NCBI GenBank assembly: GCA_029876055.1
Contig: CM056879.1
Span: 1,488,001-1,552,000, forward strand
Length of the DNA stretch: 64,000 nt
Direction of reading: 5' to 3'
DNA from: Madurella fahalii
Taxonomy: Eukaryota > Ascomycota > Sordariomycetes > Sordariales
The position numbers and the translations under genes are program-made. Every line of letters starts with the position of its first letter. Positions within the stretch are counted from its first letter, which is position 1. This document shows, one piece after another, positions 11,580 to 23,802 of this stretch. The notes under the pieces were generated by a model, which saw nothing but the letters and a program-made list of their open reading frames with translations, had not been told where the DNA came from and did no database searches.

Positions 11580-12676
11580 CTCCGGCGCACTGGTGGTTGA
11601 CATGCAGTTCACCGCGGAACTCCCCCCCAACCCAAACGGCGGTGACAGAACAGTGGGCGAAGTCGGATCTTGAGGGATTGCGTAAGTATGATGGCAGGAT
11701 TGGCTTCTTCAAATGTGTTGTAGGGCAGGAAGAGTTAGGAAACTGGGAGCTCGGGAGTTTCATCATCACAAACAACGTCATGGATTACCGTTCTCGCTCC
11801 TTATGCCTACGAACAAAAGCGCTAGATCAAGTGATAGTAATGCATTACGTTTCTGTTTTCAGCTGCCGAGCTTGGAGCGGCTCACTTGAGAGGTTATACT
11901 ACTCCGGTTGTTTGGGATACGAAGGAGCACAATACACCAAGCCATAAAACAACCGTTGGACGATCCTGGCCCTTAATTAGCGAAAAGGGGAGGGTGAGAG
12001 AGGCCCTGTACAATCAGTGACGCAGTGCGCCAAGATGCAGCCAAGGCCGCTAGCATAAATATGGCATCCAATGGCCGGTGAGACGCTCACGGACACTCCG
12101 TCGCGCCCATTTGGTGTTGAACACGCGACTTGGGATGGAGCTCAGTCAACGACGCTTTGTTTGGATTAGTTATGCTCCCAGCATCAAAGGTCGCCACATA
12201 AGCCAGGGTTTATTTTTGAGCCGCAGGCCGATCGTATTACCTGGTTGCATGTCCAGGTTTGACTAATTATGTCAACGAAATGCCCAGAAGCCGACACAGA
12301 GAACCGGAACCGATCACGAGTATTCGGTTCCCGCAGCGGCAAATACGAGGGCCCAAGTGGGTCTCCCTTCGGCATTTCCACCAATCTGAGTTCAACCTCA
12401 CATTATGCACCGATGACAGGCTGCTTCTCGTATCCTTCCCAGGACAGCACGCAGATCTTTTTGGTAACACATCCACAAATGCCACCCGATGACATGGGAG
12501 AAGGATGGAAACACTGCTTGTATAAAGGCAAGGCCGGAAGGTCTGGATCCCTCTCACTCTTCGGTCTTCACAAGCATTATCAATCTCAATATTTCTCCTC
12601 TCGAACCTGCAACATCTCTCAGGCTCTTCTGCCATCTACATACACAGTAATTTCCACCAGCATTACTACGCCGACC
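11580..12676. other. Intergenic region, opsin 3' side and phiA-like promoter
   Basis: About 1.1 kb without a supported gene. The distal half leads into the promoter of the PhiA-like gene and ends in a pyrimidine-rich leader (12540-12676). The long frame from 12269 that runs into the next gene is open by chance; its upstream part lacks family similarity. Confidence 0.5.
12521..12527 (+). promoter_or_regulatory. Probable TATA box of the phiA-like gene
   Basis: TATAAAG lies about 150 bases before the ATG at 12677, followed by a CT-rich stretch (for example ctcactcttc and ttctcctctcgaacc), a common arrangement in highly expressed fungal genes. Assigned from position and consensus only. Confidence 0.45.
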
Positions 12677-13320
12677 ATGCAGCTCACCACCGTCATCCTC
12701 TCTCTCTTCGCGGCCGCGGCTTCGGCAGCCCCCACGAGCGGGTCATGCCAGCCTCCGACGCGCAAGTTCGGCATCATGGCCCTTCGATCAGCCTCCCCAA
12801 TCCACTTTGCCAGAGCGGGCGCCTCTCAGAACAAAATGGCCCTGAACCTCCCCGAAAGCAGGCTCGACGCCCAATGCGCCGACGGACAACCTAGAGCAGA
12901 AGCCATCTTCTACATCAAAGACGGCGAACTGTACCTCTACGGTAACGAGGACAATGTGCAGCAGTTCTTGGTCGACCGTTCCGGCATGGGTAAGGCTCGA
13001 AGACGGCACTTTCAAACGACAGTATTCTTACTAACTCGAAAAACACTGTAGGCCAGGGCGTTCTCCAATATTTCACCAGGGGCGAGACCGCCCCAGGCGG
13101 CAGACTTGAGGTTAAGGGTTGGGCTGTGGACGAAAACGACAATCTCACCTTCAACGGCTCCGGTTTCCTGGCTTGCCCAAGCACCACTGACAGCTCTTGG
13201 AACGTCTGGGTCTCGGCAGGCGTCGACAAGCCCGCAGGCCAAGAGGGTTGCCTAGGCTTTACCGCCCGCACAGTCACCGTTGCGGACCCCGTCAAGTGCA
13301 CGTACAGCAACTTCGCTTGA
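12677..13320 (+). CDS. phiA: PhiA-like secreted cell-wall protein
   Basis: Two exons (12677-12989 and 13052-13320; 62-nt intron with GTAAGG donor) give 193 residues. Residues 1-17 form a signal peptide (MQLTTVILSLFAAAASA). The mature protein carries the hallmarks of the Aspergillus PhiA family in order: KFGIMALRSASPIHF, IKDGELYLYG, VDRSGMGQG, GWAVDENDNLTFNGSGFLAC and a Cys-containing C-terminus. The length matches the family (about 185-200). PhiA is a mannoprotein of the conidiophore and hyphal wall, needed for normal phialide development in A. nidulans; the same family is abundant in culture filtrates of many ascomycetes. The splice restores GMGQG exactly. No GPI signal is visible, so it is probably secreted or loosely wall-bound. 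Confidence 0.88.
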
Positions 13321-14763
13321 GAACCCGGCACAAGCACTCTTCCCACTTTCGGCACGCATGCATTCCCGTTGTGAGGGTCAAATTAGGCTCATGCGCCGAG
13401 ATCCAAGGAAGGAGAAGAGGGGGTTTCTGGCTGTCAAACATTCCCTGTATATATCGTCCGTAATTCTAATGGCATAGTGAGCGGGACTTTTAGAGTTTAC
13501 ATAGGGCATGTCAATATACTCGATACGAGAACAGAAAAAAACGCCAATCACGCCGAACAGGATTCCAGTTCTGCCATATCCCGTAAACCCTTTTTTCGCT
13601 TAATCTGCTCCCATAATTATGGTCCTCATGACGAGTGTCTCCCCGTCCGCAAGCCCTGGTTACATCAATATGACGGAGAGCATCTACGCGGAGAGCCGTC
13701 AAGTAGGGTAAGCAACAAGTTGTAGAAAGACAATGTGGAACTGGAAGTTCTATTTAAGGATCAATGGACTAGATACCTTAGGCCTTATGTGCAAAAAAAA
13801 AAAAAAAAAAAAAAAGGTTTCCTGCAGGATCTAGCCACCAGGGCGTCGTCTCAATAAGTCGCACCCTGTGATCAGAGGGATTAATTAGACACCTGAGGAC
13901 AGTCTTTCCCTAACGCACTTGGGCATATAATTAGGTAGCGAATGCACCTACCGTTGCCGACTTTGGATCCTAGCACGATGCAGTGGCAAGCCGTCAGGGT
14001 AGAAGAACGACGCAAGGGATGATGATCTAAAAATGCCATCGATCGCCGTCGCTTAATCCCCAAGCGAATATGACATTCGACTCTGAACTATCACCCAGCC
14101 CTGCAATACACCGGAGGATTTAGAGAGAAGTAGGTCGGTTCTGCGTCTATTCCCTTTATTTCTGTAACTGTAAGACTGCATAGCTGCGTTTCTTGCGGCT
14201 AGCAAAAGCGGCGAGCGCCATGCCTCTCACCCGGCTCCGTCATTAGCGGAGCGCACGAGACAACCGCGCAATTGTAAAGATCTCCCCCCCACACAGAGAG
14301 CGAAGCACTCCGGCTTCCTGCGTTGAAATGCAGGACCTTTCTAGCTGACGGCATCGGCCCGACCCTGACGACCAGCCAGCCGCCCCATACACGAAGATCC
14401 GGGGTTTATGATAGGCCCTTTCGCGTTAGTGTGCCCTAAGTTGGAGGTCTCATTGGACGCCACTAAATGAATATTTTGGTGGATTGATGCAGCATTAGTG
14501 TAATTCGGGAAATAGGCCAACACAGCTATCCGCCCCCCATCGCTCACAACCAATCGTGGACTGCCGATCGCCAAACTATCAAGGGTCAGGGTTGCCAAAT
14601 CTGCATGCCACAAAAGCTTGGGACTGGCACTTTTGGGCGTTGGTCTCATCATCCGACCTTATCACGCGGTGCGAGTCTGCAAGATCACCCGGGGGGACCT
14701 TGATCTTTCCCTTAGAATCACCGCGTCGTTCTCGGCTACCGTAGCCAGACTTCGTACTAAATT
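13321..14763. other. Stretch without a recognised gene
   Basis: About 1.4 kb between the phiA-like gene and the membrane-protein gene. It contains a 23-base A tract (13793-13815) listed separately. Short frames such as 14341-14652 minus have no supporting signal. Confidence 0.5.
13793..13815. repeat. Poly(A) tract of 23 bases
   Basis: An uninterrupted run of 23 A residues in otherwise mixed sequence. Such runs can mark the 3' end of a LINE/SINE-type or processed insertion, or simply be a microsatellite. No element body was recognised to its left, and no flanking target duplication was evident. Confidence 0.8.
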
Positions 14764-16378
14764 ATGGGTGCTTACGTATCTCGAGAGGGCTGTCTAGCCC
14801 ATTACGGTGTTGACATCCGGTGCGACACGTTGCCGGCGAATGGCTCAAGGATTGAACAGATCGGGCCATACCGTCGCGGCCAATGGCCCACCGACCCAGA
14901 TATTGCCGGCATTGGTGTAAGATTCGCCTCGACAAGACGAGACACAGTTTCGGTTGCTGACATGGCCAGGTGCTCGGTGCGTTCCTCGCCGTTACCGTCG
15001 CATCTCTAGTGCTCTCCGTCTTGAGTATGGCTTGGTGGTGGGCCAAGAACATTCTGCACGTCAAGAAAAAGTTCCGAGAAGAGTAAGCTAGCGCCGACGA
15101 GACAAACGTGCCTCACCTACCCGGGATATCTTGAGTACGTTAGTATCATAGGCTCTAACCGTATCCCCAACGCTGCGATAATTAGGGAGAAAGCCGTCAG
15201 GCCGGGCGCCATCAGTGTGACGGCCATCTTCGAGGTCCTGGTCATTACCTGCAGCGACCAGCAAATCTTCACAGGGGGCGCCTACGCCATCACGCTCCGC
15301 TACGTCACCGGCTGCCAAATCTCGGCCTACCACTACAACATCGTGGCCAACATGCTTCTGATTACTTGCGCCACGCATCTCATGGCCATCACCGTCACGC
15401 GGAACTACTGGGAGCACGCAGTACTCGGCGTCATCCGCGTCGTCGTCACCAGCCTTATTTTCCTCGTCACCGGCATGCTCCTCTCAAACCAAAGCGCTGC
15501 CGGCGCCGGCTTCCCGACGCAAATCCCACCTGCAGATCACGACTACAGCGATATGCTGTTGAACGCAGCCTGCTTCCAGTCGGGCGAGGGCGGCTTCACC
15601 AACTCGGTGCAGCAGTCGCTGTCGACCGGTGGCAACTTTTTCGACAGCAGGATTCCCGGGTGGTCGCAGTTCCTGGTCATGCTCTTCTTTTACATCGCCG
15701 CCGTGCTGATGCGGTGCGGCAGGGTTGTGCGCGCCGGCAGGAACAAGGGCGGCCGGCGGGCCAGGCTGGTGGGCTGGACCAAGAAAACCTTCAGCCTCCT
15801 CTACACGCCCTCGGCGCAGTGGATCCTCCGCCTGGTCTACGGCATCTACCTCGTGGTCGGCGTCACCATAAGCGGCTGGACGGTCGGCACGTCAAGCTAC
15901 TACGTCTTTGCGCTGCGCGACTGGGTGGACAAGTCCGGATGGTGTGTACCTACCATTCCCTCATCCTAGACCCCCTCCCCCCGGGGGGGTTACTGTACCT
16001 TACAGTAGAAAGATGCGTACCTAACCAAACAAAAACCCGTAAAGGATCGAGCGGAGCGGCAACCTCAACCCCGAAAATGACCCGTGGTCCTTCGGCCAGC
16101 TCGTCCCCCTGCTCCTCATGTCCCTGACGCTGTACACCTTCATCCAGGTGATATCGGAGCAGGTCGAGGCGCGGCGGACGCGGCGCAAGGCATGGAAGCG
16201 GCGCGACCAAGAAGCCCAGGAGCTGGCCGCCGCCGCCGCCGCCGCCGCGGCGGGGTCGCGCGATTCCGACAACAAGGAGATGGTGGTCGAGGAGACAGAG
16301 AAATCCGCCTACGACCGCCCGTCCGACAAGCCCGCGTCCGACCCTGCGCCGCCCCAGCCAAGCACGTCGTCGTCGTAG
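14764..16378 (+). CDS. Polytopic membrane protein of a Pezizomycotina-type family
   Basis: Four exons (14764-14916, 14970-15082, 15186-15941, 16045-16378) give 451 residues. Six or seven hydrophobic segments are visible: one near residue 55, the block ITCSDQQIFTGGAYAITLRY followed by YHYNIVANMLLITC, three more in the middle, and a last one (FGQLVPLLLMSLTLYTFI) in the final exon. The splice joining SGW to IERSGNLNPENDPWSFGQ keeps the frame and restores a continuous loop. The cytosolic tail is basic, has an alanine run encoded by a GCC repeat (about 16208-16252), and ends in Ser/Pro-rich sequence. I recognise the CSDQQIFTGGAY block as recurrent in uncharacterised plasma-membrane proteins of filamentous ascomycetes, but no function is established that I know of. 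There is no transporter signature. Confidence 0.82.
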
Positions 16379-17406
16379 TCTGGCCGGGCGCACTCAGTCA
16401 CTCACTCGCTCCCTCACTTGATCGGCGCATGTGATACGGATGGTGTGGGGGGAGGGGGAGGGGGTTTGGGGGCGGACCAGGCGGCGTCCGCGCCCGGCGG
16501 GGGAGCTCGGGCGGCTTGCTCGTCCGAGGACGACGCGCAGCTGAACGCGCCCCACGGGGATGCCACGCTACCACCAGGGAAGACTTGTTTGCTTGGTAAG
16601 TTGTTGTTAGGGTGGGTGGGGGAGGGGTTTCTGAGGGGAGGGATGCGGTATGGTGTAAAGTGCGGCCGTCTGGTAAGTGGTTGCTTGTGTGTTGTCGCCG
16701 GATTGATACGGCAGGGCGGCGTTGCGGGGGCATAGGACGTGGCTAATGGGACATAATGTGATGAAAGATGTGGTAGGGACGTTTGGCATACAAGTATCTT
16801 GATGTGTCTTTGCGCTGTAGGGGGTCGGTTCGTTGCACACACTGGCATTTCGGGGTGTGGCGGTTCAGACGCAGGTTTGCGATGGCTCTACATGGATTCG
16901 GGAAAGTTCCAGGTTTTTCCGGCAGGTTTCCTGAAATGTAACGTCTTCTGTCCCCTTGACACTATGACTCCGGGCTGGCTAGCGGTAATTTGATTACCTT
17001 ACCCGTTGGATCTTAACGGGTGCTTGGATCTCCTGAAACCCCCCGCCCCTCGTCCAACACTCGCCCATGTCCACCGCCTATTCCACCCCCAAATGGCGGC
17101 TGTATGGATGGGCCGTCTCCGGACATGTGATTGTGTGCACTAGGGCCCTGCTGAACATTACTGTAGCCAGTTTTGGGACATAGGTTGCTACCTCGCGGAA
17201 AGTTGCTATTTGAATTTCTAGAACTCCACTGAGTTACAGAGTACTGCCTGCTTGTCTAAACCAGGTTTGGTAGTTTCCCTGATTATATCCAGAGTAGTGC
17301 CTGAGTAGCGCCTGTGTAAGGTGTTAAGGGGTGGTGGAAGTGACTGGGGGGTAATCAGGGCACCTTTTGTGTAAAACACAATCAGAGCTAGACCAGAACC
17401 AGACCT
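16379..17406. other. Convergent intergenic region
   Basis: The 3' ends of the plus-strand membrane protein and the minus-strand beta-propeller gene face each other here. Frames on both strands (16398-16848) are Pro/Arg/Gly-rich mirror translations of low-complexity DNA and not credible genes. Confidence 0.5.
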
Positions 17407-18409
17407 CTAGAACTTGAGATCCAAAACCATCAACCGGCCCGTCTCTGGGTACTCAACAAAACCTGACCCTGAGGACCTGCGATGTCATCGACATGACATA
17501 AAGCGTCTTCTTGTCGTGCGTAAACTCAGCAGAGGTCGGCGCGACCAACGTAGTCGTCCCATCCCCACCAACTACAGTCGTCAACTTTCCATCGGGCGTA
17601 ATCTTGACAAGCGACGAGGGATGCGCCGTCATGTAGACATTGCCGTGGGCATCAAAATCGAAATCGTCAAGCAGGTGCGCGCCGTCCTCGAACCCCGGGA
17701 GAGTAGCAATAAGGTCCGGTTCAGCTGTCGGAATGCCATCTTCGTCAATAAGGACTCGGGAAAAGGTACCGAGTCGCGAGTTACTGAAGTACAGATGGCC
17801 GTCCTTGATCCGGATCCCGTTCACGCCGATTTGGAGACCGGTCGTGTTATCCCCGCGACTTAATGCCGGGTGGGACCACGCAGTCGTGATCTCGTGAGTT
17901 CGCGTGTCGATCCTCAGAATACGGCCGGCATAGGAGTCTGCTCCCAACACGACGTGCGGCTTTTTCGGGAGCGTCGCGAGGCCGTTTAGAAATTCCGTGT
18001 CGGGGACCGAAAAGGAATCGACGATGGTCTTGGAGGATGGGCGGATGACGTTGATCCGGAAACTGCCCGGGACGAACCGGTTCGGCGTCGTTGCGTGCAG
18101 GCCGCCTGATATGGCGTACAGACCCTTGTCGAGAGGTGTGACACCGAACAGCGCGTCGACGGAGGCGAGTGACACCACTTTTTCCGGCTGCGGGTTTGAG
18201 ACGGTGGGATCGAGGTCCCAGACGGTGTTGGACGAGAGGGTATTGACGAGGAGATGGCCGTCGGGAAGCACCTTGAAGTTCTCGAGCCGAGCTCCGTCGG
18301 GGAACTTGAGAAGTTCGGTCACTTCCGGGGTGGCATCTCGCTTGATCAGGCTTGCGAGGCCGAGAGAGAGCCTCAGGCTGAGGGCGAGAAGGGATAGTGA
18401 TTGGCGCAT
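17407..18409 (-). CDS. Secreted SMP-30/gluconolactonase-like beta-propeller protein, C-terminal frame slip
   Basis: The ATG at 18409 is chosen because it starts a signal peptide (MRQSLSLLALSLRLSLGLAS); the open frame continues further upstream without signal. The body (about 315 residues) has the repeated blade pattern of six-bladed SMP-30/LRE-type propellers, with phrases such as NFKVLPDGHLLVN, IGVNGIRIKDGHLYFSNS and DDFDFDAHGNVYMTAHP. In the reading frame the protein ends at TGA 17453 with SQVLRVRFC, which does not resemble a blade. The +1 frame immediately downstream reads SSGSGFVEYPETGRLMVLDL and ends KF at TAG 17407, a proper closing strand. No intron of normal length fits (only 25 nt would be available). 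Either a one-base indel truncates the protein or the sequence has an error. Substrate unknown. Confidence 0.75.
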
Positions 18410-18907
18410 GGTGAGTCTGACTCTAAATTTCGGTACGGCTGCAAATGACTGAGACTCAGTTCCGATGGACAACGTGGACAAGATACATGAACAAGAATTG
18501 GCAAACAACCACCTTCATATACCATTCGGCCCCATACCTCAGGATGCACCGCCAAGTGTGCCGATTGCTAGGTACGCACACACTCTTTCGTATATGGGCG
18601 TAATTTTCGTATTTTGTCAATATTGAAGCATTAATCAGCAGAATACGCCATGGGATCCCACTTGAACGCAACTGCCGGTTTGCCGCTTTGGATTTGATTG
18701 GATATTCGCTGCCTAGTAGGCATAACACTGCAGGAAGTGCCCGACCATCGCGTATTACTAAAAACTGTTACAGGGCCGCTGACAAATTTTCTTCATTTCC
18801 AATCACAACCTTCCCCCCAGACAAAACCCTATTTTCGCTTCGACTTAGCGAACTGATACACACTTCCCCTGTCTCCGCGGACATCGTCAAGGGGAATCCT
18901 TGTCATC
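18410..18907. other. Divergent intergenic region
   Basis: This region lies between the minus-strand propeller gene and the plus-strand HET pseudogene. No gene is supported. It holds an A+T-rich segment at 18580-18660. Confidence 0.5.
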
Positions 18908-21517
18908 ATGTCCGGGCAGCCCTCGACACAGCGCGACTGCCTATCCTCAAAGCAGCACGGCTCCGGCGTCCACAGCAAGGCTACCGATGGCTGCGAGTAC
19001 TGCCAGTTGATGGCTGCCCATCCTGCCTTGAAACCACGCTACCTGGAGTTTTTCCATGAAACCTGCTTGTCGTGCTCTAATCACGTCCAGGAGACAGAGA
19101 CCCCCGAATCCTTGTGCGGATTCTGTCAAACATTTGCGCCTGCGGCATCTTTTCTCCTGTGTGTCCACAGCGTGGTCTCATGAATACTCCAAGGAATGGT
19201 TTTGGGAGGTCATATTCCGCCATCCAGCTCAAGAGGGGTTGGCGAGAGGAAAACTTGACAGAGACTGCTTGCTATGCAAAGCCGTGCGGGCCCTCTCCGT
19301 TCATGAATCAGGCCCCGTCGTCAGGTTTAACGAGAACTCGATTTCGCTCACCAGCCCGGCTGGAAATCACAGTCGGGACATATATGGCTCGCACTATGAA
19401 GCCAGCAGATATTCGGAAGCCGAACTGTTAATCTGCACCTCAAAGTCGAACTTGCTGTCAATATTACCAATCAGGGCTAGATTCGATCAATGGGCGAAGA
19501 TCGCATCTCTAGTTTCCAACTGCGAGCGTTCACACCCGTACTGCCAGCCTCTGCCAAATTCAAGGCTTCCAGGTCGCTTTCGGCTCATCGACGTGGAGAG
19601 CAAGCGCATAGTGGAGTTCGGCAAACTAGCCAAACTCTTCAAGATGCCACCTTATTTGGCGTTGAGCTATGTGTGGGGACACACTTCCAGTTATTCGATG
19701 TCGTGGTTAGTGAGATCGAACAAAGACTTGCTTTACGCATCTTTGGATGAGACAGCCGTACCTACGACTGTGCGAGACGCCATAGCAGTCTGCCGGAAGC
19801 TAAGCGAGAAATACCTCTGGGTCGATAGGCTGTGCATCTGCCAAGATGACGAGGATGACAAACTCCCCCAGCTCCAGGCTATGGGTACCATCTACTCTAC
19901 CGCCAGGCTTGTCCTTGTGGCTGCCGCTGGAGACAACATGGACCACGGCCTGGTGGGTGTGAGCCGAGATCGGACACCCATCCATGGCAAGGTTTCGGGC
20001 CTGTATATCCACGTCGTACCCTCAACCTTTAGGACGATCCAATCCACCACATGTGCATCACGGGGCTTGACATACCAGGAAGATGAGCTCGCGACCCGCA
20101 GGTTGTTCTTTACGGACCAACACGTCGTTTTTGCTTGTCAGGAGTTGCGGCATGTGGAATCTGATATCCCCCAAGGTGCATCTTTCAACTCGGCCTATTA
20201 TAGATCGCCAGGAGACCCAGGGGGTCAGTTTCTTGCATACTCCAGGCACGTTGCGGCATTTAGCGGCCGGTCTCTCACCTTTCTGTCTGATACGATCCGC
20301 GCCTTCCAAGGCGTTCTCTCTACTCTGTATCCGGGATCCGAAGGTGCGACCTATTTTGGGCTTCCTTCCGAGGTGTTCCCGCAGGCCCTGCTCTGAAATG
20401 CGACGCGATCTAGAGATACGAGTGCTCAAGAATCTCGCATATCCGAGGATAACCTTGAGGCCCTCTCCAGATTTCCGTCATGGTCCTGGGCCTCCTGCCC
20501 AAACATGATCGCCTATCGGGACCATCCACTCCAGCTTGAGAGCGATCAAACTTTCATGAGGTCCATCCAAAACTATGGCGCTGGCAACTACGGTGCGTCA
20601 CTCTGTTTGTGGTTCCGTCTCTCACCTAGTAAATACTCATTGGGTGACCTCCAACCGTTTCTCCCGTGTCGCTGGCGGGATTTCACGAACGGACGCGAAT
20701 CAGTTGAACGGGTCTTCGCATTCATAGCCACCTTTTTTTGGGATGGTCGAGGGGCTCTCACTAGACAAGACTAAATACTTCTCGAAGCATGTTGAGGACT
20801 TACAGATGGAGGATTTCCGTATGGAGCTCGATATGTACACGCGCAAAAACAACACAAAAATCTCCCGTTTTCCAAAATGGGCATTGGTTGATGAGTGGGA
20901 AGAGATCTTCCGCTTTGCCGACGTGTTATCGAAGACTCGACAACGTTTGGCTATGGATCTTGCAGGGATAATGAAACAAGGACTGCAAGACGGAGTTGTG
21001 ATGACGCGGACAGCAGTTCTTCACGATATTCAAATAGACCCACATCATCTCATAAGCACAAAGCCACAGGAAAGGACCGAGGAAGGCCAAGGCGATGCGC
21101 AGCCCAGCGACAGCCCACCCGAGCAAATTAGGAACGGCCAAGGAAATAAGAGCTGGTTGCTTCGTAATCAATACGGATGGGAAGTCGGACGACTCTGGCC
21201 CGACGACAACCTCAGAGGATCCATCCACTGCATATTCTGGCGAAAATAGGAATACACTCACTGTGATAGCTTCATGCGTCCTTGCAGCACTTGATGAATA
21301 TAGTTATACTCCACATTGTTGGAGACTGAAAACAAAAGAGCGCGAATATGATGGGACCGAATCTGCGTACGGAGACGTGTGGGTGTATCCCCTCATCCGG
21401 GGCCTGGGGATTCGCAAGGGTGATAATGGGTGCTACCAACGGGTCGGTCTTGTGGAAGTCTCTATGGCTAACTGGGTGAGTATGGGAGTACAGATTGAGA
21501 CGGTTGTTCTTGTCTAG
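18908..21517 (+). pseudogene. HET-domain gene, broken by a stop and two frame shifts
   Basis: The first exon (18908-19124) encodes three CxxC pairs (CEYC, CLSC, CGFC). A 46-nt intron (19125-19170) is the best link to the main frame. The HET domain follows: YLALSYVWG, then TTVRDAIAVCRKL, then YLWVDRLCICQDDEDDK and LVLVAAAGDN. After FPQALL an in-frame TGA (20394-20396) interrupts the protein, yet the same frame continues for more than 100 codons and contains the HET C-terminal signature RFPSWSWASC. A T7 run at 20733-20739 coincides with a shift to frame +1, and another shift near 21245 leads into a typical HET tail (CYQRVGLVEVSMANW). HET proteins trigger heterokaryon incompatibility and cell death in fungi; this copy is probably non-functional unless the lesions are sequence errors. 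Confidence 0.75.
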
Positions 21518-23049
21518 GTAGGTGAGCAAAGAGCTCAATTTCGGCGGACCACCCAGAATCCGGCGGCACGGAGGACAAGGGGATTTCTCCGGCGTGGGTG
21601 CTCCGTGAGAAAGATATATATAAGTGCAAATAGGGTACTATTATACGAGCAAACTGCGTTTTCACTATAATCCGCCAAGTGGGAACTTGGTGAATGATCG
21701 GTTGCGCCAAATAAACTTAATAACAGGCTAGCGCAAGCTTCAGCAGTTCTCATGAGTCGTCCGGTGTACGTTCCGACAAATTGATCTGAGCCGTCTGGTC
21801 GGGTGAAATGGATTTTCACATGCCAAACCTTCTGTGATGCTCCCTGCCCCGTTGTCCGAGTCTCGCAATCCCTTATTCATAGTCATGCAGACCTTCCAGT
21901 CCTGACTGAGCTTGCGATGTATGCAGTCCAGATTCGGCCACCGGATATTCCGAAACTCCTTTGTCATTCCGAAAACAATCGAAGCCAACGTGGTTTTCCA
22001 CCACGCCGCACCACGCCGTACCACGGGTTATAGTTGTGGACGCCGACGCCGACGTAGACCGAATTGTTCGTCTTGGTATTGGGAAAGACAAGGACGCTCG
22101 AGTGGCTACTCGTGCAGGATCTAAGCAAAAACACCGGATAGTCTCTTTCATCGACTCCACTAGACCAAGACGTGTCACATTTCACTCGCCCAGGGGGGGT
22201 CGGCACTGCTCCGTGTCCAAGCAAAATTGTCCGAGACGCGGAAGCCCGAGCGTCCAACCGTGCAGGTATATGAGGGAACTTGTCTTACATATTGCTTAAT
22301 CTTGAACCTCGGTCTGACCTCTTCCTTGACGTAGAGTTCGGTGGCGCTGGCCAAGCCTTCGTGTTGGTGGAGTTGACCAATACTGATCCGAGTGTAAGCT
22401 CCATCGGGCGACATCCTCCTCAGTTTCCACGCGGAGACGTGATAAGCCACTCTCCTCGCGGCTGCAAGATGAAATAGCCAAACGGTCTCCGCTGTCATCG
22501 GGGCCCAAGAGGGGCAAGCTGATGCGCAGGCCCTTATTGGTAATGTCGTAGGGGATTAAGTTGTTGTTGGCGACCTGGCGTGTGTCGTGGCTTCCCTTGA
22601 AATGGTCTGGGGATTTGGTTGGAAATCACTCGGCAGCACAGAGAAGATGTTATGTAACCACCGCCCTAAATATAGGGGATGAGACATTACTAGTGCGCAA
22701 GTACTTGAGGTATATATTTTCCGGCAGCACAGCCATCACCTCCTCATCCTTCCGCTTTAGAAACGTCTACCTCATTCCCGCTCAACACTAGCCCAGGGGT
22801 CGTGGTGCGATGGCTCAACCCTCAGACCGGTTCCTCCCATCCTACCATATCCGCCCGAGTCTCCCTGCCGCTCAGCCTCTCCATCCGCATACCTCTCCCT
22901 ATTCGGCGCTCCTTCCCCATGCCCGTCCTCCTCCTAGCCAACACCCCTCACCTGGTCTCTGTACCCGCCCTCCACACTAGTCTCCCCATCCCCCTCAGAT
23001 GCAGCCGCCAAAAGAGGCCTTCTCCCCTCCCTCCCGTCCTCCCCGGTCC
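21518..23049. other. Stretch without a recognised gene
   Basis: About 1.5 kb with many overlapping short frames on both strands (21740-22500) and no domain signal that I can support. The right part (22800-23050) is strongly C/T-rich on the plus strand and gives Pro/Ser/Leu-rich artefact translations. Confidence 0.45.
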
Positions 23050-23760
23050 TCACAATCCCCAACAGCCCCTCCACCCCCTCCCCGCTCTACCATCACCATC
23101 ATCCTCACCAACACTACCCCGATTTCTCCTCCGCCTAGAACGGTAAACAACAACCCCCCACCCAATAACCTGCACTACCACGAGAAAGAGCACCACCCCG
23201 AGCCCGACGCCGCTCGCCCGCTCCAACGCGGCTCGCCATGGAGCCAGACAGGAATCGTGCCGCGAACTGCCTCTCGCACGCGTTCTTGTCGGTGTCCTTG
23301 CCGGGGAACGGCCAGGCCATGCCGAACGTCGCACGGAAGCCGCAGCAGCCCGAAGGTATCCTGAATGGGTGCGGATGGTGGCGGGCGGCGTGGGGCGCGG
23401 TAGAAAGCTCGACCATTTGTTCTGGAGGAGGCAGGTGGTTATCGCGTCGTTTTTGTTGCTGTTCTTCGTTGTTGGTGAGGGGGAAGGATGAAGAGGGTTG
23501 CCAGGATGGCGGTTAGGGTGAATTGGACGAGGTGCGCTGCTGAGAGGAGGGTGGAGGGTGATTAGGGGCGGGGTGCGGGTCACGGCTTGATTGTTGGAAT
23601 TCAAGCGGTGGCGGGTGCGGGTGTGGGTGCGGTTAGGACGTCGGGGCAAGGTGAGGGTGGTGAGCCTGGAGAGGGGGAGGGGGATGGTTAGGATTGTGAG
23701 GGCCGGGGGAAGGGGAGGGAGAGAGATGAGGTGTTTATATGTTTGTAGTTGCATTTGGTT
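23050..23760 (-). pseudogene. Decayed tetraspanin-like gene (fungal Tsp3 type)
   Basis: Pieces of one protein lie in different minus-strand frames. A hydrophobic segment reading QFTLTAILATLFILPP (transmembrane helix 3) is followed in another frame by CLLQNKWSSF. A third frame gives the extracellular-loop signature SGCCGFRATFGMAWPFPGKD with NACERQF. The frame then switches back to HDSCLAPWRAALERASGVGL, running into the last helix VVLFLVVVQVIGWGVVVY and a basic tail. The CCG motif, a later Cys and a final helix are the tetraspanin plan. Going from one piece to the next requires at least two or three compensating shifts, and no ATG or clean first helices remain. Tetraspanins organise membrane domains; in fungi Pls1-type members act in appressoria. 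The gene is divergent from the decayed P-loop gene at 23803. Confidence 0.55.
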
Positions 23761-23802
23761 TCGTAGGGCTGGTTAGTTTGGATTCTTATTTTTAGCCATT
23801 AA

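Noticed and set aside
15366..16127. Plus-strand 253-codon frame inside the membrane-protein gene
   Set aside because: His/Arg/Pro-rich out-of-frame translation of exon 3; the other frame has coherent membrane helices and matching splice sites.
22802..23146. Plus-strand Pro/Ser/Leu-rich frames
   Set aside because: They arise from a C/T-rich tract that is antisense or 3' to the decayed tetraspanin; they are pure low complexity.
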